Part shown: positions 33,470-42,777 of the stretch, piece by piece
Numbering within the stretch: position 1 is the first letter of the stretch
How the letters are laid out: every line of letters begins with the position of its first letter
Assembly: GCA_030531505.1 (NCBI GenBank)
Contig: JAUNNH010000001.1
Span: forward strand, 248,001-312,000
Source of the DNA: Eubacteriales bacterium
Lineage (GTDB): Bacteria > Bacillota > Clostridia > Oscillospirales > Oscillospiraceae
Direction: 5' to 3'
Length of the DNA stretch: 64,000 nucleotides
Made by a program: the position numbers and the translations under genes
Notes under the pieces: generated by a model
What the model was told of the DNA's origin: nothing
Seen by the model: only the letters and a program-made list of their open reading frames with translations
Databases searched by the model: none

Positions 33470-35344
33470 ATGGTGACAGAATTCAAGGCGGGCAGCTGTG
33501 ATATCGCGGTGATCGGCGCCGGACACGCCGGGATCGAAGCGGCGCTGGCCGCCGCGCGCCTGGGAATGGACACGCTCTGCTTCACGGTGAATCTGGACAG
33601 TGTGGGCAATATGCCCTGCAATCCGGCGATTGGCGGCACCGGCAAAGGCCATCTGGTCCGGGAGCTCGACGCGCTCGGCGGCGAGATGGCGAAGGCAGCG
33701 GACCGCGCCTGCATCCAGTACCGGATGCTCAACCGGGGAAAGGGGCCGGCTGTCCACTCTCTCCGCGCCCAGGCGGATCGGAGACGCTACCAGGAAGTGA
33801 TGAAGCAGACGCTTGAGCAGCAGGAGCACTTGCGCGTCAAGCAGGCGGAGGTCGTGAATATCGGGGTGGAGGACGGTCGGGTCGTGAGCGTCCGGACCCA
33901 CACAGGCGCGGTGTATGCCTGCCGCGCGGTGGTGATCGCCTCGGGCACCTACCTGGACGGGCGCACCATTGTGGGCGAGGTACTGCGCTCCTCCGGGCCC
34001 GACGGCCTTGCCGCGGCGACGGAGCTCTCCCAATGCCTGAGAGGACTGGGCCTGCCGCTGCGCCGCTTCAAGACCGGCACCCCGCCGCGCGTGAACGCGA
34101 GGACGGTGGATTTTTCCCGTATGGAGCTGCAGCCGGGCGACGAGGAGCCCGAGGCCTTTTCCTTCTCGACGGCCGTTCCGCCGGAGAACCGCGCGGTCTG
34201 CTATCTGACCTATACGAACGAACAAACGCATGCCGTTATCCGCGAGAACCTGGACCGCAGCCCGATCTATACCGGGGTGATTGAGGGCGTCGGGCCGCGC
34301 TACTGCCCGAGCATCGAGACCAAGATCATGACCTTCCCGGACAAGGAGCGCCACCAGCTCTTCATCGAACCGATGGGTCTGAACACGGAGGAACTCTATA
34401 TCCAGGGCTTCTCCTCCTCTATGCCCGAGGAGGTGCAGCAGCGCATGCTGCGCACGATCCCGGGCCTCGAACACGCGGAGATGACACGGTGTGCCTATGC
34501 GATCGAGTACGACTGCCTGGATCCGACCATGCTGCGCCCGACGCTCGAGTGCAAAACGGTCGAAGGCCTCTATGGGGCCGGGCAGTTCAACGGCTCCTCC
34601 GGCTATGAGGAGGCGGCGGCACAGGGCTTTGTGGCCGGGGTCAACGCGGCGCTGAAGCTGAAGGGCGAGGAGCCGCTGATCCTGCGCCGCAGCGACGGTT
34701 ATATCGGCACGCTCATCGACGACCTGGTCACCAAGGGCACGAACGAGCCCTATCGTATGATGACCTCCCGCAGCGAATATCGGCTGCTCCACCGGCAGGA
34801 CAACGCCGACGAACGCCTGAGCGGGATCGGACGGCGCATCGGCCTCGTGAGTGAGGAGCGCTACCGTGCCGTGCAGGAAAAATACGCGGCGGTCGAGCGG
34901 GAGCTTCAGCGGCTCGAACACACGCACACGCCTCCCTCGGAAGCCCTCAACGCCATGCTGGCAGCCCACGGGACCGCGACGCTGAGCTCCGGGGCCTCCC
35001 TCGCGGATCTGATCCGCCGCCCGCAGCTGAGCTATGCGGACACCGCGCCTTTTGACCCCGAACGGCCGGTGCTGGATCGCGCCGTGCGGCAGCAGGTAGA
35101 GATCCGCCTGCAGTACGAGGGCTATATCCGCCGTCAGCTGCGGCAGATCGAGGAGTTCACACGCCTGGAGGAGCGGGCGCTGCCGCCGGATCTGGACTAT
35201 GATCGGGTGACGGGCCTGCGCCTGGAGGCGCGGGAGAAGCTCAAAAGGATCCGACCGGAGAGCTTTGGTCAGGCGAGCCGCATTTCCGGAGTCTCCCCGG
35301 CGGATATCTCCGTGTTGATGATCTGGCTGGAGACAGGCAGGTAA
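33470..35344 (+). CDS. mnmG: tRNA uridine-5-carboxymethylaminomethyl synthase, FAD subunit
   Basis: A 624-residue FAD protein that, with MnmE, makes cmnm5U34 in tRNA wobble positions. Visible motifs are the dinucleotide site [50 protein letters not shown] and [11 protein letters not shown], with [11 protein letters not shown] and a C-terminal [18 protein letters not shown]. The common clostridial start ([18 protein letters not shown]) corresponds to ATG 33470; the longer frame from 33404 runs through the promoter. Unusually, mnmE, rsmG and the rest of the oriC-side set are not adjacent. Confidence 0.96.
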   Translation: MVTEFKAGSCDIAVIGAGHAGIEAALAAARLGMDTLCFTVNLDSVGNMPCNPAIGGTGKGHLVRELDALGGEMAKAADRACIQYRMLNRGKGPAVHSLRAQADRRRYQEVMKQTLEQQEHLRVKQAEVVNIGVEDGRVVSVRTHTGAVYACRAVVIASGTYLDGRTIVGEVLRSSGPDGLAAATELSQCLRGLGLPLRRFKTGTPPRVNARTVDFSRMELQPGDEEPEAFSFSTAVPPENRAVCYLTYTNEQTHAVIRENLDRSPIYTGVIEGVGPRYCPSIETKIMTFPDKERHQLFIEPMGLNTEELYIQGFSSSMPEEVQQRMLRTIPGLEHAEMTRCAYAIEYDCLDPTMLRPTLECKTVEGLYGAGQFNGSSGYEEAAAQGFVAGVNAALKLKGEEPLILRRSDGYIGTLIDDLVTKGTNEPYRMMTSRSEYRLLHRQDNADERLSGIGRRIGLVSEERYRAVQEKYAAVERELQRLEHTHTPPSEALNAMLAAHGTATLSSGASLADLIRRPQLSYADTAPFDPERPVLDRAVRQQVEIRLQYEGYIRRQLRQIEEFTRLEERALPPDLDYDRVTGLRLEAREKLKRIRPESFGQASRISGVSPADISVLMIWLETGR

Positions 35345-35348
35345 GAAT

Positions 35349-35386
35349 AAAGGGCCGGGCTGTGCGCAGGCACAGCCCGGCCCTTT
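35349..35386. terminator. Terminator between mnmG and the PAP2 gene
   Basis: A GC-rich stem of 16 bp (35349-35364 with 35371-35386) with short T/A flanks lies between the convergent genes. Confidence 0.8.
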
Positions 35387-35403
35387 GCAGAGAGCGGGAC
35401 GCC

Positions 35404-36336
35404 TTATTTGAGGTGTTTGCCCTGATAGCCGCCGGAGGAGCGGGGACGGGAGAAGAACGACGCATTCGCTGTATCTTCGTCCGCGTCATCCGCATCGCCT
35501 GAAAGGGCGTTGGCGCGCTTCGACGAGGCGGCAGCCGCGCGGTCCTGCTGCATGATCTGATCGAAGTCAGCGGCGATGTCGATCCGTTCGGCATCGGCAT
35601 AGAGCATGTCGTTATCGCGTTCCAGGTATTCGTCGCTCTCGCGGTCTTCCTCATCTGCCGGCTCGTCGCTCCGGCGGAGGAAGGCGGGCAGACGCAGCGG
35701 GAGATCAAAGTCCAGGACCTTGGCGCAGAGAGCCTTGTCCGCGTGCTGCTCAAGCAGGTGGAAAATCAGAAGCGTAATGGCGTAGGCGACAGCGGCAGCG
35801 AGCAGGCCGATCAGCACGGCAAAAAGCACGTCGGAGGGGAAATGAGCCATCAGATAGTTGCGGGAGACGGCCATCAGCAGCACCCACAGCACAGAGGGGA
35901 GGATCCACTTACGGCCGCGGGTCAGGCAGAGGCCGGTGAGACCGGCAACAGCGGCGGTTACGTGGCCGGAGGGGAAGGAGAAGCCATCCTCAGCCGGAGC
36001 GCCGAGCGCCTCCCACCACTGGCGGTAGACCGTCATGGACTCAAAGGGGCGTGGCCGTGCGACCCAGTCCTTGAGGATGAAATTGGTGAGGATCGCGCCG
36101 CAGGCGATGGCGCCGAACATGCAGACACCGGTCTTGCGCGTGCGGGAGAAGAGCATCAGGATCAGGCTGATCAGAATCAGCACGAGGCCCTTTTCACCGA
36201 GGAAGGTGACGACCTTCATGAGCGGGGTCAGCACGCCGCCGAGCAGCTCGGCCAGCCGGTGCATGAAGCGGAGAATGACGCGGTCATAACCGCCGAAGGC
36301 GGTGTTCAGCCAGGAGGCAAAAGCGGTAAGTTCCAT
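35404..36336 (-). CDS. PAP2-family membrane phosphatase with long hydrophilic C-terminus
   Basis: A 310-residue protein. Residues about 1-195 are a six-helix PAP2 domain with catalytic-type motifs KDWVARPRPF, SFPSGHVTA and SRNYLMAHFPSDV (the three PAP2 signature boxes). This fold dephosphorylates lipid phosphates such as undecaprenyl pyrophosphate or phosphatidate. The last about 110 residues are acidic and unfamiliar (SDEPADEEDRESDEYLERDN), an addition not seen in small PAP2 enzymes. It begins 15 bases after the CotH-domain gene and is probably co-expressed with it. Confidence 0.85.
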   Translation of the reverse strand: MELTAFASWLNTAFGGYDRVILRFMHRLAELLGGVLTPLMKVVTFLGEKGLVLILISLILMLFSRTRKTGVCMFGAIACGAILTNFILKDWVARPRPFESMTVYRQWWEALGAPAEDGFSFPSGHVTAAVAGLTGLCLTRGRKWILPSVLWVLLMAVSRNYLMAHFPSDVLFAVLIGLLAAAVAYAITLLIFHLLEQHADKALCAKVLDFDLPLRLPAFLRRSDEPADEEDRESDEYLERDNDMLYADAERIDIAADFDQIMQQDRAAAASSKRANALSGDADDADEDTANASFFSRPRSSGGYQGKHLK

Positions 36337-36351
36337 AGTTTTTTCCTTTCT

Positions 36352-38736
36352 TTATTGTCCGAAATAGACGGCACGCTCCTCGGGCGTGACGCGGAGAAAA
36401 CGGCAGAGGGCATCGGTGGAGAGCGCCGCCCACTCTCTATCCCGAATAAAGCTGCGCAGCTCCTCCACCCGGCGGCCCCAGCGGTCGGGCGGCATATCCC
36501 AGCGCGTCCAGTCGCGCGGAATCTCGGGGGCGAGCAGGGCCTCCATCTCGTCGATCCGGGCGATCACATGCTCGTCGGAGAGCACGCCCTCCGTGAGCTC
36601 CGCCCAGCGACGAAGCACCATGTCCCGGAATTCCGTGTTGCGGCAGAGGCCGATGAGGAGCGGCGGGATCTGCGGCCCGGCATGCCCGTATCCCGCAAGG
36701 AGCACGGTGAAGGGATCGGGATTGCGGAAGGACCAGTCGAGATCGTAGAAGACCAGGTCCCAGAGATGATCGTCCGCGCTGGAGCGCAGGAAGCGGATGT
36801 TTCCTTCGGTATCCGTGTTGCCGCAGTAGCTCTCCATCAAAAACCAGTCGCAGAGGCTGCGGATGTCCACATTTTCGCAGATCTGCCGGTAGTTTTCCGG
36901 CTCACTCAGATCGTGGAACCAGGCGAATTCGATCACATTTTTGTAGAGATCCGCCGAGGTGGGCAGCATGCCGCGCAGGCTTTCCACCGTCTCAACATCG
37001 ACTCCCCGATGGGAGGCGTAGAGCCAGCGGCTTACGTCCTCCTTGAGGCTGTAGATACCCCAGTATTCCCCGTTGAGATAGAGGATACAGAATTTGCTCG
37101 CCTGGGTGAGGACCGCGTCGCTGGCCTCCAGACAGAGATCCTGCACGAGCTCGTTGCGGAATACCGTGAAGGAATAATCCTGCCCGGCACGGATCGCGAG
37201 GGAGTGAAAGCGCGTGACGCCGTTGGAGAAAACGTCAGCCTCCAGATCGCCGCCGTCGCGTGCGCGGAAGCGGACGCCAAAGCTCTTCTTCGGCAGACTC
37301 AGACTCGTCCAGCCACGCAGGGAGACGCCGCAGGGATGGGAGAAGCTGTGCTCCCCGTCATACAGGGTGAGACAGCCGCTGTATATCGTATACTTGTCGC
37401 CCCAGTCGTAGGTGGTCTTGAAGTGCTTCTGATCATTGACCACCAGGCTCAGAACGGGCAGGACATGCCCCTCGTTGAGAATAAAACAGCGCTCGCAGAT
37501 CGCGCTCGGGATCGCGTCGTCTTCGATGGCGATCGCGCGCAGCAGGCCGGTCTCGCTGATCGTCAGCGCGTCTGTATAGAGAGGAGAATCGGGAGTCGGC
37601 GTGCTCCCGTCGAGCGTATAGTGGATCTCCCCGCTGCCGCGGAGCGTCACCGTGACGCTCTCCACTCCCTCGAATACGCCGTCCGCCTCCGGGCTCTCCG
37701 GACTCTCGGAGACACGGCGCTGACCGCCGCTGTTCTCCTTGCGCGGGCTCGGAGTGGCATAATACAGAAAGCCGGCGCGGCCGTCCTCGCGCCCGAGCGA
37801 GCAGTCCTCGGGGATATCGTGCAGGGCGGCGAAGTCGAGCAGCGTGCCGTCCCCGCGGCTGAGGTAGAGCCGCTCGTTCTCCGCACTGAGCGAAAAGCCG
37901 GTGTTGGCCTCGCGGGAGGTGATGTCCGGATCCGTCAGCTCCTCGTCACAGATCACGACGCGCAGCTCGCCCGGCTGAAGCTTGCCGGCGGGAAAGTGCC
38001 ACAGGTCGAGGCGATCACGGTCATCGGACAGACAGTATTCGCTCAGCTCCACCGCCTCGTTCGAGATGTTTCGGATCTCCACCCAGTCGAAGCAGGGATG
38101 CTGGGAGTGGAGCGGGAAGCTCGCGTTGGCGACCATGACCTCGCTGATGATCAGCGGGCCGGCGGGCACACGTTCGGAACAGAAGCGCTCATAACCCTCG
38201 GTCCCGTTGGGATAGCCGGGGCTGATCCAGGGGCTTTCCAGGAAGCTGCCGTCCTCCTGGCGCTGCAGCGCATGGTCCGCCGCGCCGGAAGTGAGAAGGA
38301 TGCTCTCCTGCACGCTCTCGTCCGGGGCGCGCAGCCAGAGCGTCTCGCCGTAGGACAGGGAGAAGTCCGCCCCATCGAGTGTGAGCAGCAGCAGTTCCCC
38401 CGGCGCGAGCACGCCGGAGAGCGCCAGCCCCTCGTGACCGGGCCGATCCGAGAGCGTCCAGCCCTCCAGCAGGAGCGGTTCATTCGAGACGTTTTGCAGT
38501 TCAATCCAGTCGGGGAAGCCCTCCCGAAAAAAGCTTGCCCGGTTCTTGACGCCGATTTCGACAATCTGCAGCCGATCCCGGTAGTCAGGCGGCGCGCTCG
38601 TCGGTTCCGGTGTGGACTCAGACACGGGTTCGGGTGTGGACTCCGGGGTCGGCGCCGACGGCGCGGTGTGCCCGCAGGCACAAAACAGGAGTATGAGCGT
38701 AAGAACAAACGGTATGAGAATACGGGGTGTTTTCAT
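36352..38736 (-). CDS. CotH-kinase-domain lipoprotein with lamin-tail domains
   Basis: A 794-residue exported lipoprotein with lipobox LLFCAC (Cys20 or so) and a short TPEP stalk. It then has two lamin-tail-like beta domains (GFPDWIELQNVSNEPLLLEGW; HPCFDWVEIRNISNEAVELS), a chitobiase/FN3-like segment (IHYTLDGSTPTPDSPLY), and a CotH kinase domain (about 450-740) with GVSLRGWTSLSLPKKSFGVRF, GEYWGIYSLKEDV and WDLVFYDLDWSF. CotH kinases phosphorylate spore coat or secreted proteins in some bacteria and resemble Fam20C; the putative catalytic acids are in YDLDWSF. The partner PAP2 gene follows within 15 bases. Substrates are unknown. Confidence 0.85.
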   Translation of the reverse strand: MKTPRILIPFVLTLILLFCACGHTAPSAPTPESTPEPVSESTPEPTSAPPDYRDRLQIVEIGVKNRASFFREGFPDWIELQNVSNEPLLLEGWTLSDRPGHEGLALSGVLAPGELLLLTLDGADFSLSYGETLWLRAPDESVQESILLTSGAADHALQRQEDGSFLESPWISPGYPNGTEGYERFCSERVPAGPLIISEVMVANASFPLHSQHPCFDWVEIRNISNEAVELSEYCLSDDRDRLDLWHFPAGKLQPGELRVVICDEELTDPDITSREANTGFSLSAENERLYLSRGDGTLLDFAALHDIPEDCSLGREDGRAGFLYYATPSPRKENSGGQRRVSESPESPEADGVFEGVESVTVTLRGSGEIHYTLDGSTPTPDSPLYTDALTISETGLLRAIAIEDDAIPSAICERCFILNEGHVLPVLSLVVNDQKHFKTTYDWGDKYTIYSGCLTLYDGEHSFSHPCGVSLRGWTSLSLPKKSFGVRFRARDGGDLEADVFSNGVTRFHSLAIRAGQDYSFTVFRNELVQDLCLEASDAVLTQASKFCILYLNGEYWGIYSLKEDVSRWLYASHRGVDVETVESLRGMLPTSADLYKNVIEFAWFHDLSEPENYRQICENVDIRSLCDWFLMESYCGNTDTEGNIRFLRSSADDHLWDLVFYDLDWSFRNPDPFTVLLAGYGHAGPQIPPLLIGLCRNTEFRDMVLRRWAELTEGVLSDEHVIARIDEMEALLAPEIPRDWTRWDMPPDRWGRRVEELRSFIRDREWAALSTDALCRFLRVTPEERAVYFGQ

Positions 38737-38793
38737 ATATCTCCTCGTACCAAGAGACAGACAGGCGGATGAATGACCACGTATATTATATGT

Positions 38794-38822
38794 ATTATAG
38801 CAGGATAGGAGTCGCGTTGCAA
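38794..38822 (-). promoter_or_regulatory. Promoter of the CotH-PAP2 operon
   Basis: On the minus strand, TTGCAA (38817-38822), a 17-base spacer and TATAAT (38794-38799), 57 bases before the CotH-gene start. Confidence 0.7.
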
Positions 38823-38850
38823 CCGAGGAGCAAAAAAACTGCGTTTCAGG

Positions 38851-38879
38851 TTGACGCGGAAAGAAGAAAAGGGTAAAAT
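38851..38879 (+). promoter_or_regulatory. Promoter of holB-ricT
   Basis: TTGACG (38851-38856), a 17-base spacer and TAAAAT (38874-38879). The start codon is at 38917, which supports the shorter holB start. Confidence 0.7.
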
Positions 38880-38916
38880 AAATCAGTTAAGTTGTATGCA
38901 ACAGAAGGAGGCTGCC

Positions 38917-39717
38917 ATGGCGGCGTTTACGATCCACGACGCACAGCGTCTGTCCCACGCGTATATCCTCTCCTCGCCGGACCGGGCCGCGTGCCTGGAA
39001 CTCGCGGAGCAGATCGCGGCGGCGGCAGTCTGTGAACGGGGAACGGACGCGCCCTGCGGCCGATGCCGGGGATGCCGGAAAGCCCGGAACGGCACCCATC
39101 CGGATATCCAGCATATCCGCCGTGAGGAGGGCAAGGCCTTTCTAAGCGTCGCCCAGATCCGGGCGATGACGGCCGACGCCTATATTCTGCCGAATGAGGC
39201 GGCGCGCAAGGTGTATATCCTGGATGAGGCGGACAAGATGAAAACCCCGGAGGCGCAAAACGCCGCGCTCAAAACTCTGGAGGAACCGCCTGCGGGCGTG
39301 ATCTTCCTGCTCTGCGCGGAGAACGCCGGCGTCCTGCTGCCGACTGTACGCTCCCGCTGTGTGGAGCTGAGCACCAACAGCGAAAAGAGCGGAGAGACAG
39401 ACACCGGGAAAAAGCTCGCCCTCGAGTATCTGCGCCTCGCGGCACAGCAGGATGAAGTCGGGCTTTGTGCATGGTGCCTGCAGAACGAGCGGACAGAGAA
39501 AGCGGGGTTGGCGGCTTTCCTGGAGAGTACCCAGGCGCTGCTGGCAGAGCTGCTCGCCGGGCGGCGCGCGGAGCCGCGGATGGAACGAGCGCAGCTCTGG
39601 GCGCTGTGGAAGCTGATCGAACGCTGCGCTGTGTACCAGCAGGCGAATGTCAGCGGCAGACAGTTATTTGGCCTGCTCGCGGTGGAAAGCATCGCGGGAG
39701 GAAGAGAAAGAGGATAA
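38917..39717 (+). CDS. holB: DNA polymerase III subunit delta prime
   Basis: A 266-residue clamp-loader subunit, shorter than the about 330-residue norm. It has the AAA+ sequences HAYILSSPDRAA near the N-terminus, a four-cysteine zinc finger (CERGTDAPCGRCRGCRKA) and ILDEADKMKTPEAQNAALKTLEEPP with the sensor-like PTVRSRC. Its role is to help load the beta clamp onto DNA with DnaX. ATG 38917 follows AGAAGGAGG; the longer upstream frame runs through the promoter. It is coupled to ricT, whose start is four bases after its stop. Confidence 0.9.
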   Translation: MAAFTIHDAQRLSHAYILSSPDRAACLELAEQIAAAAVCERGTDAPCGRCRGCRKARNGTHPDIQHIRREEGKAFLSVAQIRAMTADAYILPNEAARKVYILDEADKMKTPEAQNAALKTLEEPPAGVIFLLCAENAGVLLPTVRSRCVELSTNSEKSGETDTGKKLALEYLRLAAQQDEVGLCAWCLQNERTEKAGLAAFLESTQALLAELLAGRRAEPRMERAQLWALWKLIERCAVYQQANVSGRQLFGLLAVESIAGGRERG

Positions 39718-39721
39718 AGCA

Positions 39722-41002
39722 TTGCTTGAAGTAATCAGTATCAAATTCAAAAACCGGGGGAAATGCTATTATTTTTCCCCGCGTTCCCTGAGCATCAAGA
39801 CCGGGGACAAGGTGATCGTCGAGACCGCTAAGGGACTGGAGATCGCCGACTGCGTCCACGGCAACCACATGGTGGAGGAGGACGCCGTCGTTCAGCCTCT
39901 GCGCCCGGTGGCGCGCGTCGCGACGCAGGACGATCTACGCGTGGAACAGCTGAACAAGAAACGGGAAAAGGAAGCCTTTGAGATCGGGCGGGAAAAGATC
40001 GCCGAGCACGGGCTGGAGATGAAGCTCGTGGATGTGGAGTGCAATTTCGAGGGCAACAAGACGACCTTCTTCTTCACGGCCGACGGACGCGTGGATTTCC
40101 GCGAGCTCGTGAAGGACCTTGCCGGGATCTTCCGCAACCGCATCGAGCTGCGTCAGATCGGCGTGCGTGATGAGGCAAAGATGATCGGCGGGATCGGCAT
40201 CTGCGGCCGGCCTTACTGCTGCAGCCAGTTCCTGGACGATTTTCAGCCGGTCTCCACCAAGATGGCGAAGGTCCAGTCCCTCTCGCTCAACCCCACCAAG
40301 ATCTCCGGCAGCTGCGGCCGCCTGATGTGCTGCCTGCGCTATGAGCAGGCGGCCTACGAGGATCTTGTGAAAAAGGTCCCCAAACAGGGCGCTTTTGTCG
40401 AGACCAAGGACGGCTATGGCACGGCGGTGCAGGTCAATCTCCTGCGTCAGACGGTCAAGGTCCGTCTGGACGGGGACAGTGAGGATACGCTGAAACTCTT
40501 CAAATCCAACGAGCTGGCAGCGGTGCCCGGCGGCCGCCCGAAAGAGGGCGAACCGCTGCCTTCGGTGCTGCACTATGTTCCGGAGCCGGAAGAAGAACCC
40601 GAAGAGCCGGCAGATGAGTGGGCCGTGCCGCTGCTGGTCGTCCCCGAACCCGTGCGCCCCGCTGAGAGTGAAGGCAAGGGCGAGGAGAAGAAAAACCGCC
40701 GCCGCCACCGCGGAGGCCGCGGCCGCGGCAAAGGCGAGGGAGAGAAGAATGCCCAGCCCCAGGAGGAGAAGGTACCGCATCCGCGCGAGGAGAAGAAGGG
40801 GGAGAAACCTGCAAAGCACGCGGAGAAGCGCGGTGGAAAGAAACCGAACGCCGACAAGCAGGCCACCGTCAAGCCTGTGCGGGTAGAGCCGAAGAACGCC
40901 GGGGAAGAGAACGGCGCCGAGAAGAGCGGGGAGAAAACCCACCGCCCGAACCACCGCCGCCATTACCGCAAACCGAAACCCAAAACGGGCGGCGAGAGCT
41001 GA
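39722..41002 (+). CDS. ricT: PSP1-domain protein RicT (YaaT-like)
   Basis: A 426-residue protein whose first about 290 residues are the PSP1/RicT domain: VISIKFKNRGKCYYFSPRS, KMIGGIGICGRPYCCSQF and GSCGRLMCCLRYE, with its conserved cysteines for an iron-sulfur cluster. RicT acts with RicA and RicF in RNase Y-dependent mRNA processing, sporulation and biofilm formation. The C-terminal about 130 residues are a low-complexity basic/acidic tail (KNRRRHRGGRGRGKGEGE...HYRKPKPKTGGES), suited to RNA contact. The TTG start (39722) is chosen because AAAGAGG lies 8 bases upstream and MLEVISIKF is the family start. Confidence 0.9.
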   Translation: MLEVISIKFKNRGKCYYFSPRSLSIKTGDKVIVETAKGLEIADCVHGNHMVEEDAVVQPLRPVARVATQDDLRVEQLNKKREKEAFEIGREKIAEHGLEMKLVDVECNFEGNKTTFFFTADGRVDFRELVKDLAGIFRNRIELRQIGVRDEAKMIGGIGICGRPYCCSQFLDDFQPVSTKMAKVQSLSLNPTKISGSCGRLMCCLRYEQAAYEDLVKKVPKQGAFVETKDGYGTAVQVNLLRQTVKVRLDGDSEDTLKLFKSNELAAVPGGRPKEGEPLPSVLHYVPEPEEEPEEPADEWAVPLLVVPEPVRPAESEGKGEEKKNRRRHRGGRGRGKGEGEKNAQPQEEKVPHPREEKKGEKPAKHAEKRGGKKPNADKQATVKPVRVEPKNAGEENGAEKSGEKTHRPNHRRHYRKPKPKTGGES

Positions 41003-41012
41003 AAAAGAGAAC

Positions 41013-41042
41013 GCACCCGGGTCGATGACCCGGGTGCTTTTT
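41013..41042 (+). terminator. Terminator of holB-ricT
   Basis: An 11-bp stem (41013-41023 with 41027-41037, loop GAT) followed by T5. Confidence 0.88.
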
Positions 41043-41105
41043 GCTCTCTGACAGAGAACAGCGCGGTGCCTGTCATGGGACGACGAAAAAACTTTGATAA
41101 ATAGT

Positions 41106-41134
41106 TTGACAAGCTTAGAAAAATGCTTTACAAT
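41106..41134 (+). promoter_or_regulatory. Promoter of the TRAP transporter operon
   Basis: TTGACA (41106-41111), a 17-base spacer and TACAAT (41129-41134), 49 bases before the dctP start. Confidence 0.85.
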
Positions 41135-41182
41135 AAAAGCACCGAAGTGTTTCCGGAAAACATATCTAAAAGGAGGATTACC

Positions 41183-42196
41183 ATGAAGAACATTTCCAGA
41201 ACTCTTGCACTGTCCCTGGCACTCGTTATGGTCCTTTCCCTTTTCTGCGGAGTCAATGCCTTCGCAGCAAAAGAAAAGACCTATACCCTGCGCATCGGCG
41301 ACGTGACGGCCCCCGGCCATCCGCTGTGCGAGACCCTTGAAGAGATGGCGGCCGCCATCAACGAGCGCTCCGAAGGCCGGATCAAGGCCTCCGTGTACCC
41401 CAGCAGCCAGCTTGGTTCTCTCGCCGCCATGACGGAGAGCCTGCAGAACGGCACCCTTGAGATGTGCACCCAGTCCCCCGGCGGCGTCGCCTCCTTCCTG
41501 CCCGTGATGGGCGTTCTGGAGATGCCGTACCTCTACAACAGCCATCAGGAAGTCTATGACATCTGCGACGGCGAGATCGGTCAGGAGCTGGCCCAGAAAT
41601 TCCTGGACGCCACCGGTGTACGCCTGATCTCCTACTGGATGAACTTCTATCGCCACACCACCAACAGCGTGCGCCCGATCAACTCCGTTGAGGACTTCAA
41701 GGGCCTGAATCTCCGCGTGCCCGAGACCAAGACTGTTATGGGCTGCATGAACGCGCTCGGCGCCAACGCCACCCCGATGGCGGTCGGTGAGCTCTACACC
41801 GCGCTGAGCAACCACACCATGGATGGCCAGGAGAACCCTCTGTCCGTCATCTACGCCAACAAGTACTATGAGGTCCAGGATTATCTCAGCCTGACCGGCC
41901 ATGTGTACTCTCCCATCATCATCCTCGTGGCCGAGGATTGGTATCAGTCCCTCCCCGAAGATCTGCGCACGATCCTCGACGAGGAGATGACGGCTGCTCA
42001 GGCGCGCGCCCGTGCCGCCTCTGAGGCCAGCGACGACGAGTACCTCGAGAAGCTGAAGGCTGAGGGCATGCAGATCAACGAAGTCGATACCACCGGCTTC
42101 CGTGAAGCGGTGCAGCCTGTCTATGACGACATCATGAGCTCGGTCGACGGCGCGGCGGATTACATCACCCGTATCGAGCAGGCGCTCGGTCGTTAA
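41183..42196 (+). CDS. TRAP transporter solute-binding protein (DctP family)
   Basis: A 337-residue exported binding protein. The signal peptide (LALSLALVMVLSLFCGVNAFA-AKE) ends in a type I-like AFA site; Cys is in the hydrophobic region but not in lipobox position. The mature part shows the DctP pattern: RIGDVTAPGHPLCETLEEMAA, GRIKASVYPSSQLGSL, LNLRVPETKTVMGCMNALGANATPMAVGELYTAL and EVQDYLSLTGHVYSP. It delivers an organic acid, often a C4-dicarboxylate or a sugar acid, to the DctQM permease. Ligand not predictable. AAAGGAGG precedes ATG 41183. Confidence 0.92.
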   Translation: MKNISRTLALSLALVMVLSLFCGVNAFAAKEKTYTLRIGDVTAPGHPLCETLEEMAAAINERSEGRIKASVYPSSQLGSLAAMTESLQNGTLEMCTQSPGGVASFLPVMGVLEMPYLYNSHQEVYDICDGEIGQELAQKFLDATGVRLISYWMNFYRHTTNSVRPINSVEDFKGLNLRVPETKTVMGCMNALGANATPMAVGELYTALSNHTMDGQENPLSVIYANKYYEVQDYLSLTGHVYSPIIILVAEDWYQSLPEDLRTILDEEMTAAQARARAASEASDDEYLEKLKAEGMQINEVDTTGFREAVQPVYDDIMSSVDGAADYITRIEQALGR

Positions 42197-42210
42197 GCAG
42201 CAGCTTTTGC

Positions 42211-42245
42211 AGCACGAGAGGCTCACCCCTCTCGTGCTTTCTTTT
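42211..42245 (+). other. Intra-operon hairpin between dctP and dctQ
   Basis: An 11-bp stem (42211-42221 with 42228-42238) followed by TTCTTTT. It can act as a partial terminator or mRNA 3' end. Such an element would make binding protein in excess over the permease. Confidence 0.65.
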
Positions 42246-42258
42246 GAGGAGATCTGCC

Positions 42259-42777
42259 ATGAAAACTAAAATCGATAATGCGCTTCGCGTCATAGCCAAA
42301 GTGCTCCTGTCCTGCATCCACTGGGGCCTGATCATCAACCTGGCTGTGATGTTTGTCCTGATGCTTTTACAGATTTTCCTGCGCTCTGTCCTCGGCTCGT
42401 CCATCAAGTGGAGCGACGAGCTGCTGCGCTATCAGTTCATCTGGCTGGTGTTTCTCGGCCTCCCGTCCGCAATCTATTACGGCGAGCTCACCCGCTTTGA
42501 TATGCTGGAGCAGAAGTTCGGCCCCCTGGCCAGAAAGATCCTCTGCACGGTGCTCGATCTGATCGCGATCGTGGTGCTGTACCTGATGTACAAGGGCGCC
42601 ATGACGCTGGTGACCCGGCAGATGACGCATATGGCCACGACGATGGATCTCCCCATGGGCGTCGTGTATTCCGTGATCCCGGTGAGCGCGGGCGCAGGCA
42701 TCATCTTCCTTGTCCTGGATCTGTATTTCCGCTGGACAAATGCACCCAGCCTGAGAGAGGGGGTTAAGCGGGTATGA
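42259..42777 (+). CDS. TRAP transporter small permease (DctQ family)
   Basis: A 172-residue four-helix membrane protein with the DctQ pattern: VMFVLMLLQIFLRSVLGSSIKWSDELLRYQFIWLVFLGLPSAIYYGEL and a C-terminal LVLDLYFRWTN. It joins the large permease DctM to form the sodium-coupled membrane part. ATG 42259 is chosen because GAGGAG lies 7 bases upstream. Its stop overlaps the DctM start by four bases (ATGA), so the two are translationally coupled. Confidence 0.9.
   Translation: MKTKIDNALRVIAKVLLSCIHWGLIINLAVMFVLMLLQIFLRSVLGSSIKWSDELLRYQFIWLVFLGLPSAIYYGELTRFDMLEQKFGPLARKILCTVLDLIAIVVLYLMYKGAMTLVTRQMTHMATTMDLPMGVVYSVIPVSAGAGIIFLVLDLYFRWTNAPSLREGVKRV

Noticed and set aside
35743-38772. Open frame of 1009 codons on the plus strand
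   Set aside because: It is antisense to the CotH-domain and PAP2 genes, whose products have clear domains. Long antisense frames are common in GC-rich DNA and this one has no recognisable domain.
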